From contig OZ345370.1 of assembly GCA_977006965.1 (NCBI GenBank), positions 2,108,001 to 2,172,000 of the forward strand: 64,000 nucleotides of DNA. Direction: 5' to 3'. The notes beneath the pieces were generated by a model that was not told where the DNA came from, made no database searches, and saw only the letters and a program-made list of their open reading frames with translations. A program made the translations under genes and the position numbers. Origin of the DNA: Phymatolithon calcareum (Eukaryota; Rhodophyta; Florideophyceae; Hapalidiales). This document shows, one piece after another, positions 53,580 to 63,392 of the stretch (position 1 is the first letter of the stretch; every line of letters begins with the position of its first letter).

Positions 53580-54950
53580 ATGTCGTCCATGCAGGACTGC
53601 GCGGCGAAGACGGCTAAGGCTTTGTATTGTCTGCCGCCTAGCATGCTTCCTGCCCAGATTGACGACAATGCAAAGCTCTTCCAAAACACTTACCCACAGT
53701 TCTACCAGTCTGACCTTCAAAAGAAGCCACGCACAGAGCTGCATCAAGACAAACCGACAATGAATTTTTTTGCCGCTAACGCGGCAAAGGCCTTATTCTG
53801 CATGCCGCCTAAAATGCTCGCCTCCCAACTTGATGGCAACGCAAAGGTCTTCTACAACACCTACACAGAGCTGTACAAACCCGAAGTGCAGAAGATTCCA
53901 CACACGGAGCAGCATCAGCGCAAGCGCACCATGAACAACATCACAGGTCGCGCCGGAAAGCTCAAGAAAGATTACATCGTCCTTGTTTTGGCTAATCTCA
54001 TCGATTATATCATCGACGGCATCGCTATGGCCGCTGAAGAATTCGATAATGTCACCAGGCCGCTCATACAAGCCGACGCCGTCCCATCCGACCTTCAGAG
54101 AGATGTCGACACTATTGGTCAGAAAATTGTTGCCTTTCGCTCGCAGTTAGCCGAGTGGAGTGCGAAGGGTACTTCTATTCATGACGCAATTAAGGAAACC
54201 GCACGCAAGGAGGGAAATCGCGCTAGCAAACGAAAGTTCGAAGAAAAGCTTGCTGAAGCTGCCGTCTCACCGAATGCAAATGACTTGCAACTCAACATCG
54301 ACACTCTTCCCCAGAATGGACTTTCAACTTTCATTTCGCCTTGCGAAGAGCGTTTGCCATTTGTCAACACTCCTCCGACACAGCCGCACGTTACAAGTCC
54401 TTTTACCCCGGATACAGGCATGGGGGACTTCTCGTTCAGCATTACTGACTTAGAAACATCTTTTGAACTCCCTGTTTCCACCGAGCCGTTCACTCCCGCA
54501 ATTACCGCCTCTGAATTCCCCCTGTATCGCAATGACTTTGAGTCGTCATTGGAGCTACCATTCTCACCTGAGCCGTTTACTCCAGTATTGGACGCATCCG
54601 AGTTTCAGTTGCCACCGACTATTGCCCAAGTTGCGCTTCCAACCACACCGACCACCCCGGTTCCTCCGTCCACCGCGGGAAGAATCCGTCGAAGTGCTTC
54701 AGACAGTTCCGCCCTGGGGGATATTAAGAAGACCGTGACGAACAAAATGGTGACGAGATCGATAAAGAATAATGCCGCCGCTACGAGAACGAATCATACG
54801 AGGAAGTGGCTTGTGTCCATATACCGTAGTCAAGTTGAGAAGTACTCCGTCTTACGGGCCGAAATACGCGATGTCAACATGGCTATCAGTCGCAACTCGA
54901 AGTTCATGCATGATTCCACCATGTTTTCACTCTCTCATGGCGCTGCGTGA
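53580..54950 (+). CDS. unknown protein with two internal duplications
   Basis: The 456-residue product matches no family I know. Residues about 8-61 (AKALYCLPPSMLPAQIDDNAK) are repeated at about 65-118 (AKALFCMPPKMLASQLDGNAK), giving two related modules of about 55 residues. A helical region with a conserved-looking ANLIDYIIDGIAMA follows. The central part is Pro/Ser/Thr-rich, with a second tandem repeat built on FELPVSTEPFTP and LELPFSPEPFTP. A basic C-terminus (about 370-450) may bind nucleic acid. The frame is clean and the start context is preceded by stops, so it is probably a real, lineage-specific gene. Confidence 0.7.
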   Translation: MSSMQDCAAKTAKALYCLPPSMLPAQIDDNAKLFQNTYPQFYQSDLQKKPRTELHQDKPTMNFFAANAAKALFCMPPKMLASQLDGNAKVFYNTYTELYKPEVQKIPHTEQHQRKRTMNNITGRAGKLKKDYIVLVLANLIDYIIDGIAMAAEEFDNVTRPLIQADAVPSDLQRDVDTIGQKIVAFRSQLAEWSAKGTSIHDAIKETARKEGNRASKRKFEEKLAEAAVSPNANDLQLNIDTLPQNGLSTFISPCEERLPFVNTPPTQPHVTSPFTPDTGMGDFSFSITDLETSFELPVSTEPFTPAITASEFPLYRNDFESSLELPFSPEPFTPVLDASEFQLPPTIAQVALPTTPTTPVPPSTAGRIRRSASDSSALGDIKKTVTNKMVTRSIKNNAAATRTNHTRKWLVSIYRSQVEKYSVLRAEIRDVNMAISRNSKFMHDSTMFSLSHGAA

Positions 54951-56775
54951 AAGGAACCTGGAGCGCAGCCTCGACGCTGCTATCATCATTGTTTCCTCCT
55001 GTATATTATGAGAATAACCGTGCATATTGCTTTACATAGCAAAAGGTGTATTGGCATCTAGGATGATTGTTCACCTCGCTTGTCAAGACCTCTTCCGTTT
55101 TGTTCCATCTCTGCTTAAGCTGTTACTTTCAGTCATACCCGCTCATGATTGTCATGGACCTCATCCAAGACCCTCTTCCGCATGTACAAGTCACTAACTC
55201 AACGCAAATTTTTGAGTAACAGACAATCTTACAATAGTGTCCATTTGCTCTATTTTCCCAATGTGTACCACGCTTGCTGATCGATCGAATGCGTTTGCAG
55301 ACGCGTTATCTGAGAAACCTTTTCAGCCACGTGTGTAATTCTGCGACACAGTGATGCATTGAAATCGAAAGTTTCTAGCTCTGGCGGCAATGCTGCTAGG
55401 AGCTCTTACAGATATCAAGCGTTACTGGCCTCTTTGCATGATTTAGGTTTATTTTTCTGTTCTTTGAAAATTCCTTCGTGGCTTCCATACTTGTCTGCCT
55501 CTCAGTCATGGTTGAAGCTCTGGGAGCCCAGTGCTTTTTGCAAGGCAGACGTTACTGCATTTGCGTAGCACTTGCTGTCTTGCACGACTTAGGTTTATTT
55601 TGTGGTTGTATAAAGAATTTTCCTGCTTTCTTGCGAATCTGTCTTCTCACCAGCCAGATTTGACGTTTCGGTGTCTCTGCGAGTTTGCAAAACAAATATC
55701 TCTGGAGCTTCGCCGGGAGCTAAATGTACTTCAGTGCCAGGGGAGTCCTCTGACAGTGTCTTCGCCCACAATTCCTAACTCAAAAAAGAGATTTTCTCAG
55801 CACAGCGAGTGCTCTTGTAAGGCTGTCCTTTTCTCTCTGAGGCACACACAGTGATGATTTTACGTTCCACAGAATAGTTTGCTTTCACTTGGTGCCCCGC
55901 CCGCAACGCTGTCGAAAAAATCGATTCTCTACGGGGGACCGATAAATCGCTGTCTTCAGGAAATCTCAAGTAGGAAACTAGTCGTTGGATGTGAGTGGCT
56001 CCATTGAAACATATTCATGTATCTATTCTTCGCATTTCATGAGCAGGCTGATGCCATAGTTTTCCAGTGCACCATACATCTGAAAGATCTTAAAGCTAGT
56101 GAGATTCATTTTTTTACTGGCTATACCGCAACACATTGAAACATTCTGCATCGGCAGAGATGGCTCCACCGCCTCTTTCACATAATATGTGGTCCATCCC
56201 ATGTTCAATCAATTGAGTGCAAACTCTCGTTTCAGAGCATCCCGGAGTATTTTGCAATCCATGACAATGATTTTTAGCTTTCTCTGCAGCTGCTTGACAA
56301 TCTGAGAATTCCCTTAGAGCTCTTCTGTGTCGAATATGAAGGGGCTTTGCCGTGTACACATGTATATATAACCACGCCACTTCTGTCGACAGTAGACAAC
56401 ACTGGTTTTGCCTGTCCTTGTCATAGTGTTTGATTTAGGGCTCAGAGCCATAACCAGATCATGATTCGATTAGAGTTTACAAATCGGATCGCTTCTGATC
56501 TCAAATCCGAACACGAAGACAGACGTTTATTCTGACTAAAATTTTATTACTATAAAATACTTGTTAAAATTTCTAAAATTCACGCTTCTCATATCGCTAA
56601 GATCCAATTTTCTCTCATCCTCGCCGTCGTCCAACGAATGCACTCACAATCGCCCTGCTCCGTGCGCCTGCAGCTTTTTTGTCGATTTCCGTTCTCGAAC
56701 TGAGCTTTACCTTTTGTTTCGGGCTTCATCACTGAGCAGATCACGCTTCGCATAAGGTAAACGTAAAAAAGCATC
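54951..56775. other. intergenic with a diverged tandem repeat
   Basis: There is no recognised gene. About 55425-55510 is repeated in diverged form at about 55570-55655, around a shared GACTTAGGTTTATTT/GATTTAGGTTTATTT word. The RPS2 promoter should lie at the right end; ACTATAAAATAC near 56551 is TATA-like but 220 bp from the start codon, which would imply a long leader or a leader intron. Confidence 0.4.
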
Positions 56776-57564
56776 ATGGCGGATTCTGGACGTGGTGGGC
56801 ATCCCGGCGGCTTCGGTCGTGGTGGCGATCGCGGACGTGGGCGCGGGCGCGGGCGTGGTCGCGGCGGTCGGCGCCAGGAAGAGGAGAAGGAATGGGTCCC
56901 GATGACCAAGCTCGGTCGTCTGGTAAAGGAGGGCCAGATTCGTTCTTTGGAGGAGGTCTTTCTCTTTTCCATCCCGGTCAAGGAGCACCAAATCATCGAA
57001 GCCCTTCTCCAGGGACTCCAGGATGAGGTGCTGAAGATCATGCCAGTCCAGAAGCAGACGCGTGCCGGACAGCGTACGCGTTTCAAAGCCTTCGTCGTCG
57101 TTGGTGACTCCAAGGGCCATGTCGGACTCGGTGTGAAGTCAGCCAAGGAGGTTGCCACCGCCATTCGTGGTGCCATTGTCGATTCGAAACTTAACATCGT
57201 GCCTGTGCGTCGCGGCTACTGGGGTGCCCAGATTGATCAGCCCCATACCGTGCCATGCAAGGTTACAGGCAAGTGCGGATCCGTCCGCGTCCGTCTTGTG
57301 CCGGCGCCGCGCGGAACCGGCATTGTGGCTGCGCGCGTCCCGAAGAAGCTTCTGCAGATGGCTGGGTTGGAAGACGTGTTTTCGTCCTCCACTGGACATA
57401 CTCGCACCCTTGGCAATTTCGCGAAGGCAACTTTCAATGCAATTGCGGCAACATACGCGTATCTCACGCCAGACTTCTGGAAGGAGACCAGGTTCCAGAA
57501 GAATCCCTTCAGTACCTATTCGGACTTGCTGGCCAAGAGTAAAATCCAGACAATCGCTGCTTAG
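56776..57564 (+). CDS. RPS2: small-subunit ribosomal protein uS5 (RPS2)
   Basis: The 262-residue protein starts with an RG-rich tail (about 15-33), as in eukaryotic RPS2. The uS5 core follows: [13 protein letters not shown], the S5 motif [21 protein letters not shown] near 95-115, and the C-domain [15 protein letters not shown]. It ends with the eukaryotic extension. uS5 sits at the mRNA entry of the 40S subunit and guards decoding accuracy. The gene is intronless and its length is normal (human 293). It converges with RPB7, with 306 bp between the stops. Confidence 0.97.
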   Translation: MADSGRGGHPGGFGRGGDRGRGRGRGRGRGGRRQEEEKEWVPMTKLGRLVKEGQIRSLEEVFLFSIPVKEHQIIEALLQGLQDEVLKIMPVQKQTRAGQRTRFKAFVVVGDSKGHVGLGVKSAKEVATAIRGAIVDSKLNIVPVRRGYWGAQIDQPHTVPCKVTGKCGSVRVRLVPAPRGTGIVAARVPKKLLQMAGLEDVFSSSTGHTRTLGNFAKATFNAIAATYAYLTPDFWKETRFQKNPFSTYSDLLAKSKIQTIAA

Positions 57565-57870
57565 GTCTAATTTCAGAATTACGTAAACGACTCGGAAACC
57601 AATTTCTTTTGTTCACTCGCCTTGTGGGTTTATTTAGTAACACGCCCTGCGCTATATTGCAGATAAGTGTTCCGACTGCTTCGGGTCGTTGAGTTGAAAC
57701 GCCCTCATCATTTCCACGAACGTTTTGTGGATTGTAATACACGATTTGACGCATCTCGCTTCTCAAAGTGTGAGGGACGGCATGTTTCTAACTCACCCAA
57801 CGCGGCCGTAGTGCCCACTTATATGCACCTCAATATTTTGCTTAAACAGTCTTGAATGTTGCTGATTCTG
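57565..57870. other. 3' region shared by RPS2 and RPB7
   Basis: This is 306 bp between convergent genes and must contain both 3' ends. No AATAAA word is obvious for RPS2. Confidence 0.4.
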
Positions 57871-58508
57871 TTAGTCAATCGGGCCCAAGAAGGCGGGCTT
57901 TATTGTCCCGGTCGCAGAGATCTCAGATGCTTCAATCTTAAGACCAATTATTTTAAGTCGTACAGAGGACTCGCTCTGAATTACATCCTGCCCGTCTGCG
58001 CTCGTCCAAGCGTCCCCGGTGCTACCTTGAGTCGCTTGGAAGTTGAAGTCAGAGGGCAGCAGATGATCTGTACATCGCATGCGGAAAAAAGGGATCAGTG
58101 TGAGCAATTTGCTGTCGTTGTCCCAGAAAACAGACGGGGTGAGAGCGCTGCTGGGCGTCGCAAAAATGACGTACGTGAAACAAACACAGTGAGCGGACCG
58201 CTCTCCGCAAAGAATCCGTGAGACGTGACCTTGGAAACGACACTGTCAAGTACCTCACCCTTGAAAGGGCGGAACACCACAGCCTGATACGTGAGTGGGA
58301 ATACCGCAAAGCCGCTGTGGTCCTCCAATTCACCAGGTGGGATTTCGTCTGCAACTTGCAGCACGGCCACGATAAATCCGTACCTTCCATTAAAAGTGCC
58401 CTCGACTTCCTGCACCAAGCGATCCCTCAGCACCTCGTGCAACTTTACGCCAAAATTTCGAGGGTGGATGTGCACCCGACGGTTGAGGGTGACGACGAAA
58501 AATCCCAT
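57871..58508 (-). CDS. RPB7: RNA polymerase II subunit RPB7, one intron
   Basis: Exon 1 is 58508-58175 and exon 2 is 58067-57871; together they give 176 residues, against 172 in human RPB7. The start MGFFVVTLNRRVHIHP parallels the N-terminus of RPB7. The RNP-like part contains LVQEVEGTFNGRYGFI and VVFRPFKGEV. Exon 2 has the S1/OB part, ending LKIEASEISATGTI then FLGPID. The intron (58174-58068, 107 bp) begins GTACGT and ends TACAG, and splicing joins VFVS to HHLLPSDFNF in register with the family. RPB7 pairs with RPB4 as the stalk of Pol II and binds emerging RNA. An earlier Met in the open frame (58664) is not supported by the family. Confidence 0.95.
58068..58174 (-). other. RPB7 intron
   Basis: The 107-bp intron on the minus strand has donor GTACGT and acceptor TGTACAG, with a pyrimidine run (CCCTTTTTTCC) upstream of the acceptor. 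It is the only intron I can support in the window. Confidence 0.9.
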
Positions 58509-58779
58509 GACTGCTCTGCCGTTTTCTCCGTAATTGCAGAAGCGAGTCCCGGGGAACGAACGCGCATCAGCACGAAGATGTGGCTCGGTTCTTGAAAATG
58601 TGACCCAGCACAGAACATTTTCAAGAATGCCCATTAGAACGCGGTCATACCAAACGACGAACAAACCTAGTGCTTACAGATAGTATGAAAAGAGCACGTG
58701 AAGAACCTTCCTCTCACCTCTTCCCCATCTCAAGAAAGGGCTTCTCTATTAACTTTTGTACAATGTCAAACTATAAACA

Positions 58780-61020
58780 TTAAAGACGCCGCCTTCCTAT
58801 TCCAGAGTGTTCCGTAAAGATTTCACCATCCGCAGAGGCGTTACTCGATGGTACCGAAAACATTTCCGAGTCTGTATACTCCGCTGCTCTCCTCGACCGC
58901 GTAGCGCTATCTCTATCTCCATCTCCATCCAACGGCAATATCTCCATCCCACTCTCTTCATCACCAACAATTCTTTCACGCGGCACCGATTGACGCATCC
59001 GTAGTCCCATGCTACTATTCCCATCCTCGGCACCAATTGGATCGTCGCGGTCGCTCATCAAAGCTTCCGGCGAGCCGGAAATTCCCCTCCCTGATCGTTT
59101 CGGGGCATCCGGTCCGATGATTGGCTTGGCGATGGTCAGAGACAGAGAATCCGGTGAGTCCATCCGAGATCCCAACACACGAACCATTGTCTCCGGACAC
59201 TCCGGTTGTCGCTGTCGCCTTAGCACGCGCCGTACATCATAATTCACGCTCCACATTCCGGTCGTCGGTACTGGTAATGTCATGCCCGACTCCCATGAGA
59301 TCCATTCCGGTTCGGGATCGTCCTCGAGAGTGTCCACATGCCGTCCAGAGTCCACACTTGTCGATTGCCGGAGGTCCCATGCCTCATCCAAGGCCAGAGT
59401 TCCCTCCACAGTTGTACCGTTCGCATTAGGTTCTGTACCCACAGCGTTCGATTCGTCGATGTTCGCGCTCAACGGCTGCTCTACGCGCCGCTGCCGCTCT
59501 TCACGCCGTTGCTGCTCTTGGCGCACACGCCATGCGTTTACCTCGCGAAGCCGTACGTTGTCAACATTGGTCATGTCAACATAAAAGGCGGATTTTTGTC
59601 GCGGGAATGCAGAGATTGCATACCATATGAGAAGCGTCACATCGGCGGCTTCAAAGCACGTCCATAAAAGGTCGGGACGGTATAACACGTGATCCATTAC
59701 GCCGAACGTCACGATCTTGAAGAGCCACAATGTCAGCACAAGCACGGCGTTGATGCTGAAGAAAAGACGCATGCGCAGTAGAGGTGTGGTTTCAACATAA
59801 ATGTTTGCCAATCTGACCAATTTTGTGTATTTGGCGATAAAGCGAGTATTTTTCCAAGAAAAGAGAATTCCAATGCACGCCACTGTGCCGCCACTGATGA
59901 GGAACACAATAAGACCAAGATAGCGATATGCAAACACAACCTCGGAGGTGACAACCGTGAACAGCTCAAGAGCAAGGCCGAGAAATACGGCAAATGTGCT
60001 CGATCTCCGATCGAACATCCATGTTGTTGGCATCATTCCAATGCCTGTGGACATGACAAGCATGAGTAATCCTATGAGAATTTCGTCCAAAATGATAAGC
60101 GGAACGCGTAGTACAAAAAACCAGGTCATAAACTTGCCGGTGATGGAAGCACGCCAGAATGCAACTGCGGTGAGCGAAGAAGAAACAATCTTGACGGCCG
60201 AGGTGCAGAGCAGCACTTTCAGCACGAAATGAATGTCATGACTCCTGATGTGAGAAATCGCACTCGCAATAATAACGGTGGCAAAGACGGCAAGCGCAAG
60301 CCCCGTGATAACAGACGCACCATAGGGATACGCAGCCTCCTCCCAACCGAGTTGTGGAAAGCGGGCATCGGGATTGAGCATGGAAATGCGATAGGATATG
60401 CGATTAGTGACGCTCGGGGTGACCGCTGGTGTTACGGAAGAGAGCGAAACGCGCATTCGATTGACGCAACCGACAAGGGTGATGAGATAGATGCGATTTC
60501 TACGGTCGTTGAAGGTTTTAACGAGGTTTGTGATTGGTTTGAGGGTGTGAGATTCACACTTGAGTCGATCTACTTTGCGGTTGGCGCATACCTTGCCAGC
60601 AGTAAGATCTTTCCAGTCGGGGCTGTCCAGAAGAAACACGCGTTTCATCTGATAGCTTGAATCGCGCACGACGTAGTCCGTGACATCGCAAAAGACAATT
60701 TTGTAGCTTGAAGCAAATCTGGTTTGGTTTACCTCCAGCTGTTTACCGTCAGCAGTGGCGTCGGCATTAATAGAAATTGTGCCTTTAAACACTCCAGCAG
60801 CAGTGAATGCGAACTTGGACTTGTAGTAGTCGAGAAAGCGACTCTCAGTAAAGTGCTTTTGCTTCACCGATAGTATCCGGGTTTTCGTAAAAGAATCGCT
60901 AGTACGCAGCGCTTGGGCAATATGTGGCAGAATGAAGAGAAGAAGAACGCCGACGGGCGCTATGCGTGCCCATAGCCCGGTGCGAGACATTGCGCGGGCA
61001 GGAACTTCCTCGACACACAC
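58780..61020 (-). CDS. seven-TM membrane protein, GOST/TMEM87-GPR107-like
   Basis: The 746-residue frame may really start at Met11 (60990), where a clear signal peptide follows (hydrophobic PVGVLLLFILP). A lumenal domain of about 190 residues comes next. About seven hydrophobic segments span roughly 235-465 (for example VITGLALAVFATVII, FLGLALELFTVV, INAVLVLTLWLF). A long acidic and Arg-rich cytosolic tail follows with a short coiled coil near 488-505. The topology (signal, lumenal domain, seven TM, tail) and the pattern FEAADVTLLIWYAISAFPR after TM6 resemble GOST proteins (TMEM87, GPR107/108), which act in Golgi and endosome trafficking. The match is by architecture; a different seven-TM family is possible. 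A decayed inverted copy lies at 39970-48170. Confidence 0.6.
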   Translation of the reverse strand: MCVEEVPARAMSRTGLWARIAPVGVLLLFILPHIAQALRTSDSFTKTRILSVKQKHFTESRFLDYYKSKFAFTAAGVFKGTISINADATADGKQLEVNQTRFASSYKIVFCDVTDYVVRDSSYQMKRVFLLDSPDWKDLTAGKVCANRKVDRLKCESHTLKPITNLVKTFNDRRNRIYLITLVGCVNRMRVSLSSVTPAVTPSVTNRISYRISMLNPDARFPQLGWEEAAYPYGASVITGLALAVFATVIIASAISHIRSHDIHFVLKVLLCTSAVKIVSSSLTAVAFWRASITGKFMTWFFVLRVPLIILDEILIGLLMLVMSTGIGMMPTTWMFDRRSSTFAVFLGLALELFTVVTSEVVFAYRYLGLIVFLISGGTVACIGILFSWKNTRFIAKYTKLVRLANIYVETTPLLRMRLFFSINAVLVLTLWLFKIVTFGVMDHVLYRPDLLWTCFEAADVTLLIWYAISAFPRQKSAFYVDMTNVDNVRLREVNAWRVRQEQQRREERQRRVEQPLSANIDESNAVGTEPNANGTTVEGTLALDEAWDLRQSTSVDSGRHVDTLEDDPEPEWISWESGMTLPVPTTGMWSVNYDVRRVLRRQRQPECPETMVRVLGSRMDSPDSLSLTIAKPIIGPDAPKRSGRGISGSPEALMSDRDDPIGAEDGNSSMGLRMRQSVPRERIVGDEESGMEILPLDGDGDRDSATRSRRAAEYTDSEMFSVPSSNASADGEIFTEHSGIGRRRL

Positions 61021-61557
61021 ACGGCGGACGGGGATGGACGCCGTCGGGAGCAGTACTGCTCAAGGACCCGAGGTACGTGAATCGAAGTGAACTTGACTCC
61101 GTGCTCCAGCAATGGTCAGGTCGACATAGCCTTCTCACGAGAACTATGAAAGTCATGCCGTTATCCAATGGGCTGCTTGGCAGCATGACTGTTGAGGTCT
61201 TCATTGGCCATTTCAAAGAGCATAGATCACATCCAATCCGATCACTGCGCCGCCTCATCCATTTCAAAACTATGATACGTATCATACGGCACCGGATCGC
61301 ATGCGCGATACGTACAGCACTGTACTGTAGACTGGATATGAAACGCTCAACTGGAAGAATCCTACAAAATTATCAAATGTGCTAAAAATAGCTATTTTTT
61401 TTGATATTCTTTGAATAATCTACTACTGTACAGTACTGTACTGTAGCAAATTGCCGGGGGTTTTGTTTATTGTATGATATTGCTAGGTCCATGGCCCTGC
61501 GAATTAGAACGTGCAGACAGTGATCGCGTCTTATTGTGACCGTCTTATTGTGCTGTA
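61021..61557. other. upstream of the seven-TM gene
   Basis: The seven-TM promoter on the minus strand lies here; homology to 39970 shows it was part of the duplicated segment up to about 61180. Overlapping GTACAGTAC and GTACTGTAC words occur at 61428-61441. No gene is seen. Confidence 0.5.
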
Positions 61558-62850
61558 CAGTCAACCCTCGATAACTGGATGGCTTCGGTCGGGGAGTCAG
61601 AAATCCATATATCGAGGATATTCCAGGAGTGAATTCATATCATATCGCAAAGACTACACGTGTAGCTCAGCAGCCCATGTGGCAGACGCAGCCGACGTGT
61701 AGTTGCGGCAATCAATGCCGACACACTGCGCGAATCTGAGAAGCGGATGGTGATGCGATAGTATAATTTTCAATAGTTGCAATTGTTGACGGCATTAGGC
61801 TTGTGGGAACTGTCCGGCCCGGAACTGCAACATCACTGGAGGATCATGGTGACACCGATGTATTAGTGTATATCTGCGTAACTGTTGCGCATGCGTACAG
61901 TATGAACCAACTGTGACAGATAAAGTGCTTGAAGCGTGTGTAAGGTTGGAGAATCTGACGAGCCGTCAGGTGGTATCACGCTTTGGAACCGCGGTCAGCG
62001 TTGGGAATATGGACGCCATTGGCAGCGACAGACTTCACGCAGAGGATGTAGAGGAGCTAGTCAAACTGGATGATGCAACAATAAGCCCAGAAACGCCTGG
62101 AGCGCTTTTCGAAGATGGCGACGGACCGACCGGAAAGTCACGAAAGTAAATGGAGGCTCCGCGGATAACAGAGATACAGAGGGGCTTGCGCAGGCCCGAT
62201 GTAGCAGGGATAACTGGTATTCGCATGCTAATTGCCGACATACTTGCTTACGCTGAAAACCTGGATTACAAAGAAGAGGTTGGCGATGCAATTGTAGAAA
62301 TTCTCACATTTGCAGTTATGGATGGAGCGGCACTAACTAGATGGGGGTTTCCATGACTTCAGAGGGCTGCAGAAGCGCAAGTGCAGCTTTAAAGAGCTGG
62401 GTCACTGATGACTTTATCCCCATTCGAAGATTATGTGGTAGCTAAAATCGTGTTCTACGGCATTGCCGGGATCGGGATTGCTACCACTATGGAGGGCTGA
62501 ATGCTGGCGCAGTGTCAACAGTCCTCGTAGACGCGATCGGTAATAAGATGCGCGTACACTCGAGCACTCTTACCGAGGTCTGACCGCCATGGAGATGGAG
62601 GGCTATGCCTTACTACATTCTGTGGAGAAGTGGTAACGTGCAGAATATGCTCCGTGGAATGTAATCAATATTTTATACATTTTTAAGGTATGCGCCGTGC
62701 ATCGGCAGTCAGGATATTGTACTAAGTGAGTATTCTGAATATATTAAAATTTCGATAAATTTTGGGCTAAACGGTATTCGTGGACGCACGCAAAATTCTA
62801 AAAACCGAGGTTATACGCTTAAAGAGGATCCAATTATCGAAAGTTGACTG
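61558..62850. mobile_element. Tc1/mariner-pogo-like DNA transposon remnant
   Basis: The left end CAGTCAACCCTCGATAACTG and the right end, read in reverse complement, CAGTCAACTTTCGATAATTG are inverted repeats with few mismatches. Each end is flanked by TA (61556-61557 and 62851-62852), the target duplication of Tc1/mariner elements. The body of 1.3 kb has short adjoining open frames (61913-62149 and 62150-62356, +), possibly remnants of a transposase, but no DDE motif or HTH can be named. It is probably non-autonomous or decayed. Confidence 0.7.
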
Positions 62851-63100
62851 TACTGTATAATAAGACGCCTTCCAACAATCCCAGTCTACAATAATACAGA
62901 AACAGGTACCGTGTGTCATACAGCTCTAGCACCATCATAAACAAATGAGACAACGTTTCGGTAGTGTCTAGTTTACTGATTATCATATTGGCCCGGTCAG
63001 GAAAGGCATTTTCGCATCCGTTTCCCTCAATTGAGGGGCATCAGTAAACTACTGTAGGCAGTAGTAGAGGGACCTTCTTGAGAATTCGATTTTTGCGCCC

Positions 63101-63160
63101 GCATTACCAGTCTGGAAAAGTCCGAAATTCCAGTTCTAAATATTTTTTCACTGGTAATGC
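63101..63160. repeat. hairpin with nested stem
   Basis: The outer arms GCATTACCAGT and ACTGGTAATGC are perfect. An inner stem CTGGAA/TTCCAG lies within the loop. The arm core ATTACCAGT is shared, with one change, with the hairpin at 63350. Confidence 0.5.
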
Positions 63161-63349
63161 CTGGCTGATGTGTTCATCTATGGGACATTTTTTCTCATAA
63201 CGTTTTTTAGTTTTCAGAAGTGGAATTGCTTTTCAACCAAACTTTTCGTGATGTTTCAAGTTTTTGCTCAAAAGTGTGCCAAAACATTTGAAGCGAAAGT
63301 TTGCAAATCAACACTGCACGTGAAATCAGCCACTGAAAACTTATGCCAC

Positions 63350-63392
63350 GTCCTCGTAACCAGTCCACGAAATAATGACTGGTAACGAGGAC
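63350..63392. repeat. hairpin with 15-bp arms and T run
   Basis: The arms GTCCTCGTAACCAGT and ACTGGTAACGAGGAC are complementary with one mismatch, separated by a 13-base loop and followed by six T. It resembles an RNA hairpin, or one end of a foldback element paired with 63101-63160. Confidence 0.5.
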
